A DNA stretch of 6,930 nt from an uncultured Ruminococcus sp. (GCA_937942105.1 CALDFS010000184.1:1-6930); one strand, 5' to 3'; positions 1 to 6,053 are shown, numbered from the stretch's first letter. Made by a program: numbers and translations. Notes: generated from the letters alone by a model not told the origin.

Positions 1-23
1 CATCTTTCATCACCGATGTTATT

Positions 24-70
24 ATAGCACTTTCACGGTAAAAAGAAAAGAGCCTTGTGCAAAGTGCTAT
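24..70. repeat. 10-bp perfect inverted repeat (hairpin or operator pair)
   Basis: The arms ATAGCACTTT (24-33) and AAAGTGCTAT (61-70) are perfect reverse complements. Shorter complementary stretches lie inside (CAC near 34-36 with GTG near 57-59). The loop is A-rich. No T-run follows on either side, so it is not a classical intrinsic terminator. It lies between the left window edge and the rmuC promoter and could be a regulatory hairpin, a pair of operator half-sites or the end of an upstream unit. The symmetry is seen directly; the role is unknown. Confidence 0.5.
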
Positions 71-128
71 GAAGATATTCACAATATCCACATTTTATTT
101 ACATTTTACTGCGAATATTCTTGTATGG

Positions 129-157
129 TTGCAATATTCTAAAAACTGTGCTACAAT
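129..157 (+). promoter_or_regulatory. rmuC promoter (sigma-A type, extended -10)
   Basis: The -35 box TTGCAA (129-134), a 17-nt spacer and the -10 box TACAAT (152-157) fit a vegetative promoter. TG one base upstream of the -10 makes it an extended -10. Transcription would begin near 164, giving a leader of about 50 nt before the rmuC start at 214. A 15-bp dyad, GATATT-cac-AATATC (74-88), and a palindrome GAATATTC (113-120) lie just upstream. Confidence 0.7.
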
Positions 158-213
158 AATCATTAATATAGAAATAAAAGCGTCAGCAAACAGCAGTCGG
201 GAGTGTTAATATT

Positions 214-1563
214 ATGGACAATATTGTTTTAATTATCATACTTGTTTTAATTGTTATTGGAGATATTCTGGCGGCAGTCATCATCATATCACGAAAAAGT
301 GATAAGCAGAACGACCGCACTGCCGAAGGGCTTGCCCGGCTTGAGGAGGGCATAAGCTCTTCAAGCAGCGCGCTCAGGCAGGAGCTTTCGGCAAACGTCA
401 CCGGAACAGTTAAAACGCTTGGTGATATGGTTTTGGACGCTCAGAAGACCGCATCCGCCGCGCAGTATCAGCGGCTTAACGACATGGACCTTGCCATATC
501 CTCAAAACAGCTTCTTATGAGCGAGGCTATGCAGAACCAGCTCAAACAGCTGGAGGAGCGCATAAAGACCCTTGAATCAGGTAACGAGCAGAAGCTTTCC
601 GAAATGCGGGACACTATTTCAAAGCGGCTTTCCTACATTCAGGAGGATAACAACAAGCGGCTTGATGAAATCCGGGTTACCGTTGACGAAAAGCTTCAGA
701 AGACTCTTGACGAAAAGATGACAAACTCATTCAAGATGGTGAGCGAACGGCTGGAGCAGGTTTACAAGGGTCTTGGCGAAATGCAGTCGATAGCCGCAGG
801 AGTCGGCGACCTTAAAAAGGTGCTTTCAAATGTAAAGACGCGCGGAATTTTGGGAGAGATTCAGCTTGGGGCAATTCTTGGCGAAATTCTGAATTCAGAC
901 CAGTATGACACCGAGGTTGCCACCATCCCCGGAAGCAGGGATCATGTTGAGTTCGCTGTAAAGCTCCCCGCGGGGGACGGCTCAGAGTTTATCTACCTGC
1001 CCATCGACTCGAAATTCCCGGGTGATACATATGCTTCATTGCAGGACGCTTACGCCGCCGGCGACCCCGAGGGCATACGCTCTGCGTACAAATCACTCGA
1101 AACGGTTATCCGCAAATGTGCAAAGGACATTCATGACAAATACATTCGCCCGCCCTACACCACAAGCTTCGGAATTATGTTCCTGCCGTTTGAGGGGCTG
1201 TATGCTGAGGTCGTAAATCACGGACTGGTTGAGATTTTACAGCGGGATTACTCGGTGAACATTGCGGGGCCTTCCACCATGGCGGCAATGCTGAACTCAT
1301 TGCAGATGGGCTTTAAGACCTTGCAGATACAGAAGCGCTCCAACGAGGTATGGGAAATCCTAAGCGCCGTCAAGACGGAGTTTGACACCTTTGAAAAGGT
1401 ATTCGCCTCGGCTCAGAACCGCATAAAACAGCTTGACGAGGATATGCAGAAGCTTATAGGAACACGCACCCGCGCCATCAAGCGGAAGCTGCGCGAGGTT
1501 GAAACCATCGACCTGAGCGACTCACGGAAGATTCTTGAATTGGAAGATATTGATGAGTCTTAA
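214..1563 (+). CDS. rmuC: DNA recombination protein RmuC family
   Basis: This is an RmuC homologue of 449 residues, a normal length for the family. Residues about 4-25 form a hydrophobic N-terminal membrane anchor. Residues about 30-200 are charged and heptad-like, a long coiled coil. The conserved RmuC domain spans about 205-400, with GILGEIQLGAIL (211-222), a PIDSKFP motif (263-269) and a FLPFEGLYAE block (323-332). The acidic and lysine residues around E215, D265 and K267 fit the PD-(D/E)XK-like nuclease fold proposed for RmuC. E. coli rmuC was linked to limiting recombination between inverted repeats; the biochemical activity is still inferred. The ATG at 214 is preceded by GGGAG (199-203) at 10 nt. 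The gene has its own promoter and ends at a terminator shared with the converging methyltransferase gene, so it looks monocistronic. Confidence 0.93.
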   Translation: MDNIVLIIILVLIVIGDILAAVIIISRKSDKQNDRTAEGLARLEEGISSSSSALRQELSANVTGTVKTLGDMVLDAQKTASAAQYQRLNDMDLAISSKQLLMSEAMQNQLKQLEERIKTLESGNEQKLSEMRDTISKRLSYIQEDNNKRLDEIRVTVDEKLQKTLDEKMTNSFKMVSERLEQVYKGLGEMQSIAAGVGDLKKVLSNVKTRGILGEIQLGAILGEILNSDQYDTEVATIPGSRDHVEFAVKLPAGDGSEFIYLPIDSKFPGDTYASLQDAYAAGDPEGIRSAYKSLETVIRKCAKDIHDKYIRPPYTTSFGIMFLPFEGLYAEVVNHGLVEILQRDYSVNIAGPSTMAAMLNSLQMGFKTLQIQKRSNEVWEILSAVKTEFDTFEKVFASAQNRIKQLDEDMQKLIGTRTRAIKRKLREVETIDLSDSRKILELEDIDES

Positions 1564-1616
1564 GAGCCGAATAAAAGATTAATGCTGCTTAATACATCTC
1601 TGCATTTCACAAAAAT

Positions 1617-1662
1617 AACCCACTGTGCTAATTTCAAAAGCTGAAAAGAAGCATAGTGGGTT
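1617..1662. terminator. Bidirectional terminator between rmuC and the methyltransferase gene
   Basis: The arms AACCCACTGTGC (1617-1628) and GCATAGTGGGTT (1651-1662) make a 12-bp stem with one G-U wobble. A small inner stem (TTTCA 1632-1636 with TGAAA 1642-1646) lies in the loop. The plus strand continues into TTTT; the minus strand continues into a T-rich run (ATTTTT, complement of 1611-1616). It is 53 nt past the rmuC stop and 23 nt past the methyltransferase stop, so it can serve both converging genes. Confidence 0.85.
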
Positions 1663-1685
1663 TTACAATAAATCTATAATCATAG

Positions 1686-2459
1686 TTAGTTAAGCTTACC
1701 TGCAACAAAGAAAAATCTTCTGAATTTAAATATAATTTCGCCGTTTGCCTGTGTGCTGTAAGCGGTTGCGGCACGTCTGGTTATTTCTTTCTCTAAGCTT
1801 TCAGCTTCTGAATGATTCAATGCATTAAGGTAAGGTCTTAGTCGCGTTCCCTTTACCCATTCAACCATAGCTTCAACTGAAGGCATATTGTGATAATATA
1901 CAGTTTCCCATATATCAAAATTTCTTGTGCAAGATGAAAGGATATCAAAATAATCCTCAGAACGTAAGGTTTCATTTGTTTCAATATTCATTGAGGAAAA
2001 GCCCCAATGTGGTTCTGATATTACCTCATTCATTATTTTAAACAGGGTTTCTTGACCGTTCATTGGAATTTGTACTGCCAATACTCCGTTAACGTTCAAT
2101 CTGCTGAACAACATAGGTATAAACTCCCTATGATTAGGTATCCATTGCAAGCAGGCGTTTGAAAAAATAATATCATACTTATCAAGCCTGTCCAACTCGG
2201 TTGTTACATCGCAAAGCTCGAAATTTATATCAGGATACAATTCTTTTGCCTTTTTAACCATATTCTCAGAATTATCCACACCTAAAATATTCGCTTGAGG
2301 AAATGCTTTCTTTAAGACAGATGTGCTGTTGCCCGGACCACACCCAATATCAAGTATTTTATTTGGATGCTCAAAAGGTATTCTTTTTACCAAATCAATT
2401 GCAGGCTGAGTTCTTTGCTCTTTAAATCTTAAATACTGTTCTGAATTCCATTCTGACAC
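1686..2459 (-). CDS. tam: Trans-aconitate 2-methyltransferase-like SAM-dependent methyltransferase
   Basis: This 257-residue protein matches the Tam family in length and motifs. Near the N terminus are WNSEQYLRFKEQRTQPA (4-20) and SAM-binding motif I, ILDIGCGPGNST (35-46). The acidic end of motif II is VDNSENM (61-67). SNACLQW (100-106), the Tam signature WVKGTRLRPYL (201-211) and a C-terminal FKFRRFFFVAGK (244-255) follow. Known Tam enzymes transfer a methyl group from SAM to a carboxylate of trans-aconitate, a by-product that inhibits aconitase. The exact substrate here is inferred. The start is GTG (2459-2457), with AGGAAGGA upstream and 7 nt between the AGGA (2470-2467) and the GTG. The coding sequence is clearly more A+T-rich than rmuC or the FliB-family gene beside it. 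With its own promoter and terminator, it looks like an independent, possibly acquired gene. Confidence 0.88.
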   Translation of the reverse strand: MSEWNSEQYLRFKEQRTQPAIDLVKRIPFEHPNKILDIGCGPGNSTSVLKKAFPQANILGVDNSENMVKKAKELYPDINFELCDVTTELDRLDKYDIIFSNACLQWIPNHREFIPMLFSRLNVNGVLAVQIPMNGQETLFKIMNEVISEPHWGFSSMNIETNETLRSEDYFDILSSCTRNFDIWETVYYHNMPSVEAMVEWVKGTRLRPYLNALNHSEAESLEKEITRRAATAYSTQANGEIIFKFRRFFFVAGKLN

Positions 2460-2495
2460 GGCAGAATCCTTCCTTTCGACTCTTTATTTTTCACA

Positions 2496-2523
2496 TTATT
2501 ACACATTATTATTAGAAAGTCAA
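2496..2523 (-). promoter_or_regulatory. Promoter of the methyltransferase gene
   Basis: On the minus strand, TTGACT (2523-2518) is followed after 16 nt by TAATAA (2501-2496), or after 17 nt by AATAAT preceded by TG at the extended -10 position. It lies 36-64 nt upstream of the GTG start, in the short gap after the FliB-family gene. The methyltransferase gene therefore need not depend on read-through. Confidence 0.55.
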
Positions 2524-2526
2524 TAT

Positions 2527-3534
2527 TTATTCAAAAGAGCTATCCACCCGCTCCTCGAAGTGCTCCATCACGCTCCAAAGGTTTTCGTCATCGTGCTCGA
2601 TTTCCTTTGAGAACAGCCTTGCGTTTCTTTGGAACTCCCCCGGAAGCATCGCAGCAAGATAATACGCGCAGGCTATGAATTCGCATACCGCCGCAATATT
2701 TTCGTTGTTGACGGCTTTCAGGAAGAATCTGTATACAAGGTAGCCAAGATACGCCATCTTCCCGTCATTCTGCGCTGACGGATGCGCCGCGATTTCGCCG
2801 CCCGCGCCGCGCACTAAAAGCTCCCTCCACTCAGGATATAGGATATCTGTTGCTTCAAGGATGGCTTTGCAGGCAAATATGTATTCCTCCGCGGGGTCAG
2901 CGTTCTGCTCATCGCCAATATCTATTATAGTCTTGGCTATCGTGGCGAAGTCGGAAAAGTCAAGCTCGCCGGCATCGATAAGCCGCTGAAGGGCAAGACC
3001 GTAATTTGTAAGCCTTGCCGCGCTGATATCCGGCGGGTCGGGCGAAAATACCAAATCGAAGGCATATTTTCGTGCAGAATGCAAAAATGCAAGCAGCTCC
3101 TCCTGCGGGCGCTCGCCTTCAAGGGCGTAATCGTTCCTTTCAGCGGAAAGTATCAGCCGCTGAGCTTCGGGGCAGGATATGGATATCCCCGCCTCGGTAA
3201 AGCCATCGTACTCCTCGAAAAACCTTGGATACTGCGAACAGATCTCGCCGAGCCTGCCGCCGGTTACGGTGTACAGCCTGCAAAGACCGTCTGGCATAAG
3301 ATATGGGCAGTCGCCGTTTGGCTTCAGCTTAAAAATCCTGTCGCCGTCCGAGCCGGAGGTTATATTTTCATCTATGTCTGAAACTCCCATAGACTTATAT
3401 GCACGGTAGGTTTCATCATCTATTGGTATCTCCCACCCAGAGCGGCAGCAGCTGTCCTCACAGAGCGAGGCTATGCAGGAAAAGCGGCTGTAATAACCGG
3501 GGCAAAAGAATTCATCCTCCATTTTTATATCCAT
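2527..3534 (-). CDS. fliB: Flagellin lysine-N-methylase (FliB) family protein
   Basis: The protein (335 residues from 3534) has the cysteine-rich N terminus of the FliB family: YYSRFSC (14-20), C25, the C29-C30 pair followed by SGWEI (32-36), CPYLMPDGLCRLY (76-88), ICSQYPRFF (98-106) and C121. These cysteines probably bind a metal or iron-sulfur centre, as in YkgJ-like domains. The rest is mostly helical without a motif I recognise. Salmonella FliB methylates lysines of flagellin; no flagellin or motility gene is visible here, so the substrate is open. Start choice matters: the SD-like GAAGGG directly abuts the ATG at 3534, leaving no spacer, whereas the in-frame ATG at 3522-3520 (residue 5) has workable spacing and is the more likely start. 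No strong terminator separates it from the methyltransferase promoter, so read-through is possible. Confidence 0.82.
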   Translation of the reverse strand: MDIKMEDEFFCPGYYSRFSCIASLCEDSCCRSGWEIPIDDETYRAYKSMGVSDIDENITSGSDGDRIFKLKPNGDCPYLMPDGLCRLYTVTGGRLGEICSQYPRFFEEYDGFTEAGISISCPEAQRLILSAERNDYALEGERPQEELLAFLHSARKYAFDLVFSPDPPDISAARLTNYGLALQRLIDAGELDFSDFATIAKTIIDIGDEQNADPAEEYIFACKAILEATDILYPEWRELLVRGAGGEIAAHPSAQNDGKMAYLGYLVYRFFLKAVNNENIAAVCEFIACAYYLAAMLPGEFQRNARLFSKEIEHDDENLWSVMEHFEERVDSSFE

Positions 3535-3590
3535 CCCTTCAATCTTGCCGGATTCTTAGCATAAATCAATAAAACGATTAAAAATAATCA

Positions 3591-3619
3591 TTGAATTTGT
3601 TCTCAAATTAGTATATTAT
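3591..3619 (+). promoter_or_regulatory. Candidate plus-strand promoter for an orphan transcript
   Basis: TTGAAT (3591-3596), a 17-nt spacer and TATTAT (3614-3619) make a plausible vegetative promoter. It points into 3626-3710, where no convincing protein gene lies on the plus strand. The region is A+T-rich, so a chance match is possible. Confidence 0.4.
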
Positions 3620-3625
3620 TTTAGT

Positions 3626-3706
3626 AGGCTAACAAAGACATTATGTCATTTGCTTGGAAGATTATATTGGGCAAAAAAGCGTCGTATTATTGCGGCGTTT
3701 TTTTGT
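3626..3706 (+). ncRNA. Candidate small RNA of about 80 nt
   Basis: A transcript starting near 3626 from the promoter at 3591-3619 would end at the hairpin and T-run at 3673-3710. It lies between two minus-strand genes, so these plus-strand signals serve neither. Inside are a short dyad, GACA-tta-TGTC, near 3637-3647, and TTTGC (3650-3654), which could pair with GCAAA (3671-3675). That pairing would compete with the terminator stem and suggests possible attenuation. I match it to no known RNA family. This is inference from promoter and terminator spacing only. Confidence 0.3.
3673..3704. terminator. Intrinsic terminator, T-runs on both strands
   Basis: A 12-bp stem pairs 3673-3684 (A6, then GCGTCG) with 3693-3704 (CGGCG, then T7), with two G-U pairs and an 8-nt loop. 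On the plus strand the T7 is followed by G and T5. On the minus strand the stem ends in T6 and then GCCC, so it also serves as the probable terminator of the GH27 gene, whose stop is about 90 nt upstream on that strand. Confidence 0.75.
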
Positions 3707-3724
3707 TTTTAGCGTCAACGTGGG

Positions 3725-3769
3725 AAATCGCCGCAAAGCCAGCATTTTAAAGCTTCTGCGGCGATTTTT
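3725..3769. terminator. Strong GC-rich hairpin downstream of GH27, plus-strand terminator shape
   Basis: The arms AAATCGCCGCA (3725-3735) and TGCGGCGATTT (3757-3767) are an exact 11-bp match, extended inside by AAGC/GCTT with one bulged C. The T-run (3765-3769) is on the plus strand; on the minus strand the hairpin runs into TTTCCC. For the GH27 transcript it may act as a 3'-protecting stem just past the stop; for a plus-strand RNA it would be a second terminator. It shares the CGCCGC core with the neighbouring hairpin. Confidence 0.65.
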
Positions 3770-3792
3770 ATGACATTCGCTTATAATATTAA

Positions 3793-4830
3793 TCAGCGTT
3801 CCAGCCTAAGCAGGCATACGCCGTGAGGGTTGACCTTTGCGGTTACGGATTCGCCGACCTTAACGCTTGTTTTCTCCCAGATATCGTAAGCCTTTCCGGG
3901 AGCTATGCCGAGCTTTGTCAAATCAACGCTTATAGCCGTTTCTTCCTCGCCGGCATTGAACATAGCCAGATACCATGCATCGCCGGATACCGTTGGAGCG
4001 AACCACGCTATCTGCTCGCAGCCGTCAATATGCTTTCTCCACAGCTGGTGCGCGCAATAGCTGCTTTTCTCAATTTCAAGAAGCTCCGCGTTGGTAACAA
4101 GTGAAAGGGTAAAATCGTCAAATCCGGTAAGCTCTCCGCCTATCATAAGGGGCGAGCGGAGCATACACCAAAGGCTCATCATGGTTTTCTGCTCGTCTTG
4201 GGTGAAGTTGGTGCGGTTATCCTTTGAGTATACCTGATTTATAGGTCCTATGGGAAGCATGTCGGCGTCCGGCCAGTGACCCGCTCCGGCGTGATTGCAC
4301 CACACCTCGGCGCGCTCGAACATATTATATAACAGCGGCCACTTATCCCAGAAATCGTCGGTAATCCTCCACATATTGGCGTATTGCTTGAAGAATTCCG
4401 CCTGAGAAGGCTTGGCGGGTCCCGGCGAAAGGCTTAAAACCATATCTCTGCCGCTGTTCTTAATAGCGTCGGCAATCAGCATTATTTCGCCCTCGTTATG
4501 GTCATTGCGGCAGATATCGTCAACCTTTACAAAGTCCACTCCCCACTCGGCGTAAAGCTCGAAAATGCTGTTATAGTAATCGCGCGCGCCGGGGCACCTT
4601 GTATTCGTACCGTACATATCGGGGTTCCATACGCATATATCGTTATACACAGCCACCTGACGCGCAGTGAACTCAGAGTCCTTGATTTTTGTGTTCCTTG
4701 CCGCTGCCTGCCTCGGTATTCCGCGCATAATATGTATGCCGAATTTAAGACCCAGCGAATGAACATACTCCGCCAGCGGGGCAAAGCCCTTGCCGCCTGC
4801 CGCCGACGGAAAGCGGTTCTCGGCGGGCAT
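3793..4830 (-). CDS. GH27 catalytic and C-terminal part (downstream frame)
   Basis: This 345-residue frame holds most of the GH27 enzyme. FVKVDDIC (100-107) contains the expected nucleophile D104. WRITDDFWDKW (154-164) contains the expected acid/base D158 or D159; by the R-x-x-x-D spacing of known GH27 enzymes D159 is favoured. HWPDADMLPIG (185-195) and MSLWCMLRSPLMIGGEL (218-234) are family blocks. About 265-345 form the C-terminal beta-sandwich. It lacks the first two barrel strands, including the GWNSWD substrate-site segment, so this part alone is unlikely to be active. Its ATG at 4830 sits exactly at the junction and has only a weak GGACGAG upstream; it is an accident of the frameshift rather than a clear start. 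Confidence 0.78.
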   Translation of the reverse strand: MPAENRFPSAAGGKGFAPLAEYVHSLGLKFGIHIMRGIPRQAAARNTKIKDSEFTARQVAVYNDICVWNPDMYGTNTRCPGARDYYNSIFELYAEWGVDFVKVDDICRNDHNEGEIMLIADAIKNSGRDMVLSLSPGPAKPSQAEFFKQYANMWRITDDFWDKWPLLYNMFERAEVWCNHAGAGHWPDADMLPIGPINQVYSKDNRTNFTQDEQKTMMSLWCMLRSPLMIGGELTGFDDFTLSLVTNAELLEIEKSSYCAHQLWRKHIDGCEQIAWFAPTVSGDAWYLAMFNAGEEETAISVDLTKLGIAPGKAYDIWEKTSVKVGESVTAKVNPHGVCLLRLER

Positions 4831-5045
4831 GAGTACTCGTCCATAACAAGCTCTGCAAACGGCTGATATTCATGAGTCATCACAGATGGCTGATACCACT
4901 CGATATCCACAACGATATACTCCCAGCCGTATTTTTTAAGATGCTTCGCCATATAATCGGCGTTCTGCTTTACCGTTTTTTCCTCGACAGCTGCGCCGTA
5001 GCAGTCCCAGCTGTTCCAGCCCATAGGGGGATAAAATGCAACCAT
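4527..5045 (-). CDS. GH27 N-terminal part (upstream frame), out of frame after residue 72
   Basis: Only residues 1-72 (5045 to about 4830) are genuine GH27 sequence: the first barrel strand with MGWNSWDCYG (8-17), YIVVDIEWY (43-51) and the segment ending MDEYS (68-72). After that the frame reads arginine-rich, non-family sequence and stops at 4527. The start is well supported by AGGAGG at 5 nt. The product as it stands would be a truncated, unfolded peptide. Confidence 0.7.
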   Translation of the reverse strand: MVAFYPPMGWNSWDCYGAAVEEKTVKQNADYMAKHLKKYGWEYIVVDIEWYQPSVMTHEYQPFAELVMDEYSCPPRTAFRRRQAARALPRWRSMFIRWVLNSAYILCAEYRGRQRQGTQKSRTLSSLRVRWLCITIYAYGTPICTVRIQGAPARAITITAFSSFTPSGEWTL

Positions 5046-5106
5046 AATTACCTCCTGAATAAATTCATGATTTTCGGAATGAATTTTAGTAAGTTTAATA
5101 TCTTAA

Positions 5107-5134
5107 ATTATACCAGATTTTTTTCTGATTACAA
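5107..5134 (-). promoter_or_regulatory. GH27 promoter with extended -10
   Basis: On the minus strand, TTGTAA (5134-5129), a 16-nt spacer and a perfect TATAAT (5112-5107) preceded by TGG form a strong promoter. Transcription would begin near 5100, about 55 nt before the ATG. The spacer carries an A7 tract. Confidence 0.8.
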
Positions 5135-5145
5135 GCGCTTTTTTC
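5132..5145. promoter_or_regulatory. Candidate LacI/CcpA-type operator over the GH27 -35
   Basis: The 8-bp palindrome AAGCGCTT (5133-5140) overlaps the -35 box. Its CG-centred AAGCGCTT core resembles catabolite (cre) and LacI-family sites; against the cre form TGAAAGCGCTTTCA the minus strand matches 10 of 14 positions by eye. Regulation of a glycosidase gene by such a site would be natural, but this is inference. Confidence 0.4.
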
Positions 5146-5190
5146 AACTGATATGTATCTGTCATAAATTTTGTTAGCTTTAATCAAAAC

Positions 5191-5229
5191 AAAGCCCGAA
5201 GCGATTAGTATTAAACCGCTTCGGGCTTT
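5191..5229 (-). terminator. Intrinsic terminator of the lipoprotein gene
   Basis: A perfect 13-bp stem, AAAGCCCGAAGCG (5191-5203) with CGCTTCGGGCTTT (5217-5229), encloses a 13-nt loop. On the minus strand it ends in TTTGTTTTG. It starts 16 nt past the lipoprotein stop and ends before the GH27 promoter, so it insulates the two genes. Confidence 0.92.
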
Positions 5230-5245
5230 ATGATATTTTATGCCT

Positions 5246-5959
5246 TTAATAGCCAACCTCTGCGCCGTTCTGCGTAAGCTTGTCTATTCTCCATTCGCCG
5301 TTTTCTTTTTTTAGGATGATTTCATAAGGCTCCTGCACAACTTCTGCTACTTCATAGGTTACTGTTGTTGTTGCCAGAATTTCGTCCTCGCTCAGCTTTT
5401 GTGCGGCTTGAACAGGTCTTTCAAACATATGGTGGATATTGTCAGCCTCGATTACATAAAGAACTCCGTCAACTTCCTTCATAAAGGCTTTTCCCTCGCC
5501 GAAATAGGCTTCTTTAAGCTCCTCACACTTGGCTGCGGTGAACACCTTATTGAACGCCGCCAGAATTTCATCAAGGGTATCATAATCCGCCTGCATACGA
5601 ATGTAATTCATGCCGTCTATCTGAACAAGGTTGCCGTTTTCATCCACACCGTCAACAGCGTTTACCGGTTCGGTTTTGTTGAAGTTAAGAATGTCCACAA
5701 CCGTGCTATAATCATCATACAGACTGTCGATAATCTCATTAGCTAGGGCGGTGACATCATCAACGGTAGCTGCATCTGCGTTTTCATCGATTGGCTCGTC
5801 CACCGGTTCGCCAGCCGGAGCGGGTTCCGGGATATCAGATTGAGATTCGGTAGCAATATTATCATCCACCGGAGCTGCTGAGGTGCAGCCGGTAAAGGCC
5901 CCTGTCAGCACAAGCGACATGGCAATAGCAACAATAACAAATACAATACGTTTTTTCAT
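5246..5959 (-). CDS. Secreted lipoprotein, possibly IseA-like C-terminal domain
   Basis: The 237-residue product starts MKKRIVFVIV with a hydrophobic stretch to about 20 and a lipobox-like FTGC ending at C25, the predicted lipidated cysteine. It would be anchored to the outer face of the membrane. Residues about 27-66 are an acidic, proline-rich linker. Residues about 70-237 form a soluble domain; the part around 115-172 (MNYIRMQADYDTLDEILAAFNKVF, then a GKAFMKEVDGVLYV strand) recalls IseA-type inhibitors of cell-wall DL-endopeptidases. That resemblance is from memory and weak. The last section (201-228) reads as beta strands ending EIILKKENGEWRIDKL, a pattern common in NTF2-like folds. The ATG has GGAG at 7 nt (complement of 5967-5970). 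It is a single-gene unit with its own promoter and terminator. Confidence 0.85.
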   Translation of the reverse strand: MKKRIVFVIVAIAMSLVLTGAFTGCTSAAPVDDNIATESQSDIPEPAPAGEPVDEPIDENADAATVDDVTALANEIIDSLYDDYSTVVDILNFNKTEPVNAVDGVDENGNLVQIDGMNYIRMQADYDTLDEILAAFNKVFTAAKCEELKEAYFGEGKAFMKEVDGVLYVIEADNIHHMFERPVQAAQKLSEDEILATTTVTYEVAEVVQEPYEIILKKENGEWRIDKLTQNGAEVGY

Positions 5960-5994
5960 AAAATCACTCCGTATAATAGTAAATTAATACTCTT

Positions 5995-6023
5995 AATATA
6001 TCACATTATTATGTACATTGCAA
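5995..6023 (-). promoter_or_regulatory. Lipoprotein gene promoter
   Basis: On the minus strand, TTGCAA (6023-6018), a 17-nt spacer and TATATT (6000-5995) preceded by TGA form an extended -10 promoter. The start point would be near 5988, leaving a leader of about 28 nt before the ATG at 5959. The bases upstream of the -35, AAAAGCACTTGCAA read into the box, closely resemble those at the GH27 promoter. Confidence 0.78.
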
Positions 6024-6053
6024 GTGCTTTTGTTTCAGTTAATGAATATTAAT

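Larger units (their letters stand above)
3793..5045 (-). pseudogene. GH27 alpha-galactosidase-type glycoside hydrolase gene, frameshifted
   Basis: Two reading frames together encode one GH27 (clan GH-D) enzyme of about 418 residues. Frame 1 runs from ATG 5045 and gives PPMGWNSWDCYG and YIVVDIEWY, ending in family sequence at MDEYS near 4831. Frame 2 resumes at once with MPAENRFPSAAGGKGF and carries the rest of the barrel and a C-terminal beta domain. Both are family-like up to the junction, so one frameshift near 4830-4832 splits a formerly single gene. From memory, relatives have about two more residues (R-L type) between DEYS/DEYG and the following M/I/L-P, suggesting a loss of about 7 nt; this was not aligned. 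The start has an excellent AGGAGG (complement of 5051-5056) at 5 nt, and the promoter is intact. The family hydrolyses terminal alpha-galactosides or related sugars; no signal peptide is seen, so it would act in the cytoplasm. An assembly error is the main alternative. Confidence 0.8.

Noticed and set aside
183..401. Minus-strand 72-residue frame at the rmuC start
   Set aside because: Antisense to the rmuC membrane anchor and coiled coil; low-complexity Ser/Ile content reflects the opposite strand.
3643..3750. Plus-strand 35-codon frame starting MSFAWKIILGKKASYY with a hydrophobic middle
   Set aside because: It reads straight through both hairpins, has no convincing ribosome site, and its hydrophobic part comes from the T-run of the terminator.
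3673..3769. Paired hairpins as ends of a mobile element or CRISPR repeats
   Set aside because: They share only a CGCCGC core, differ in length and loop, lack target duplications and enclose no transposase; terminators explain them better.
4825..4845. Programmed ribosomal frameshift in GH27
   Set aside because: No slippery run, stimulatory stem or internal SD at a typical spacing is visible, and GH27 enzymes are not known for recoding.
4498..4866. Plus-strand 122-residue frame opposite GH27
   Set aside because: Shadow of the GH27 coding sequence; no promoter, ribosome site or recognisable motif.
5399..5746. Plus-strand 115-residue frame opposite the lipoprotein
   Set aside because: Shadow frame; the minus strand has a signal peptide, ribosome site, promoter and terminator.
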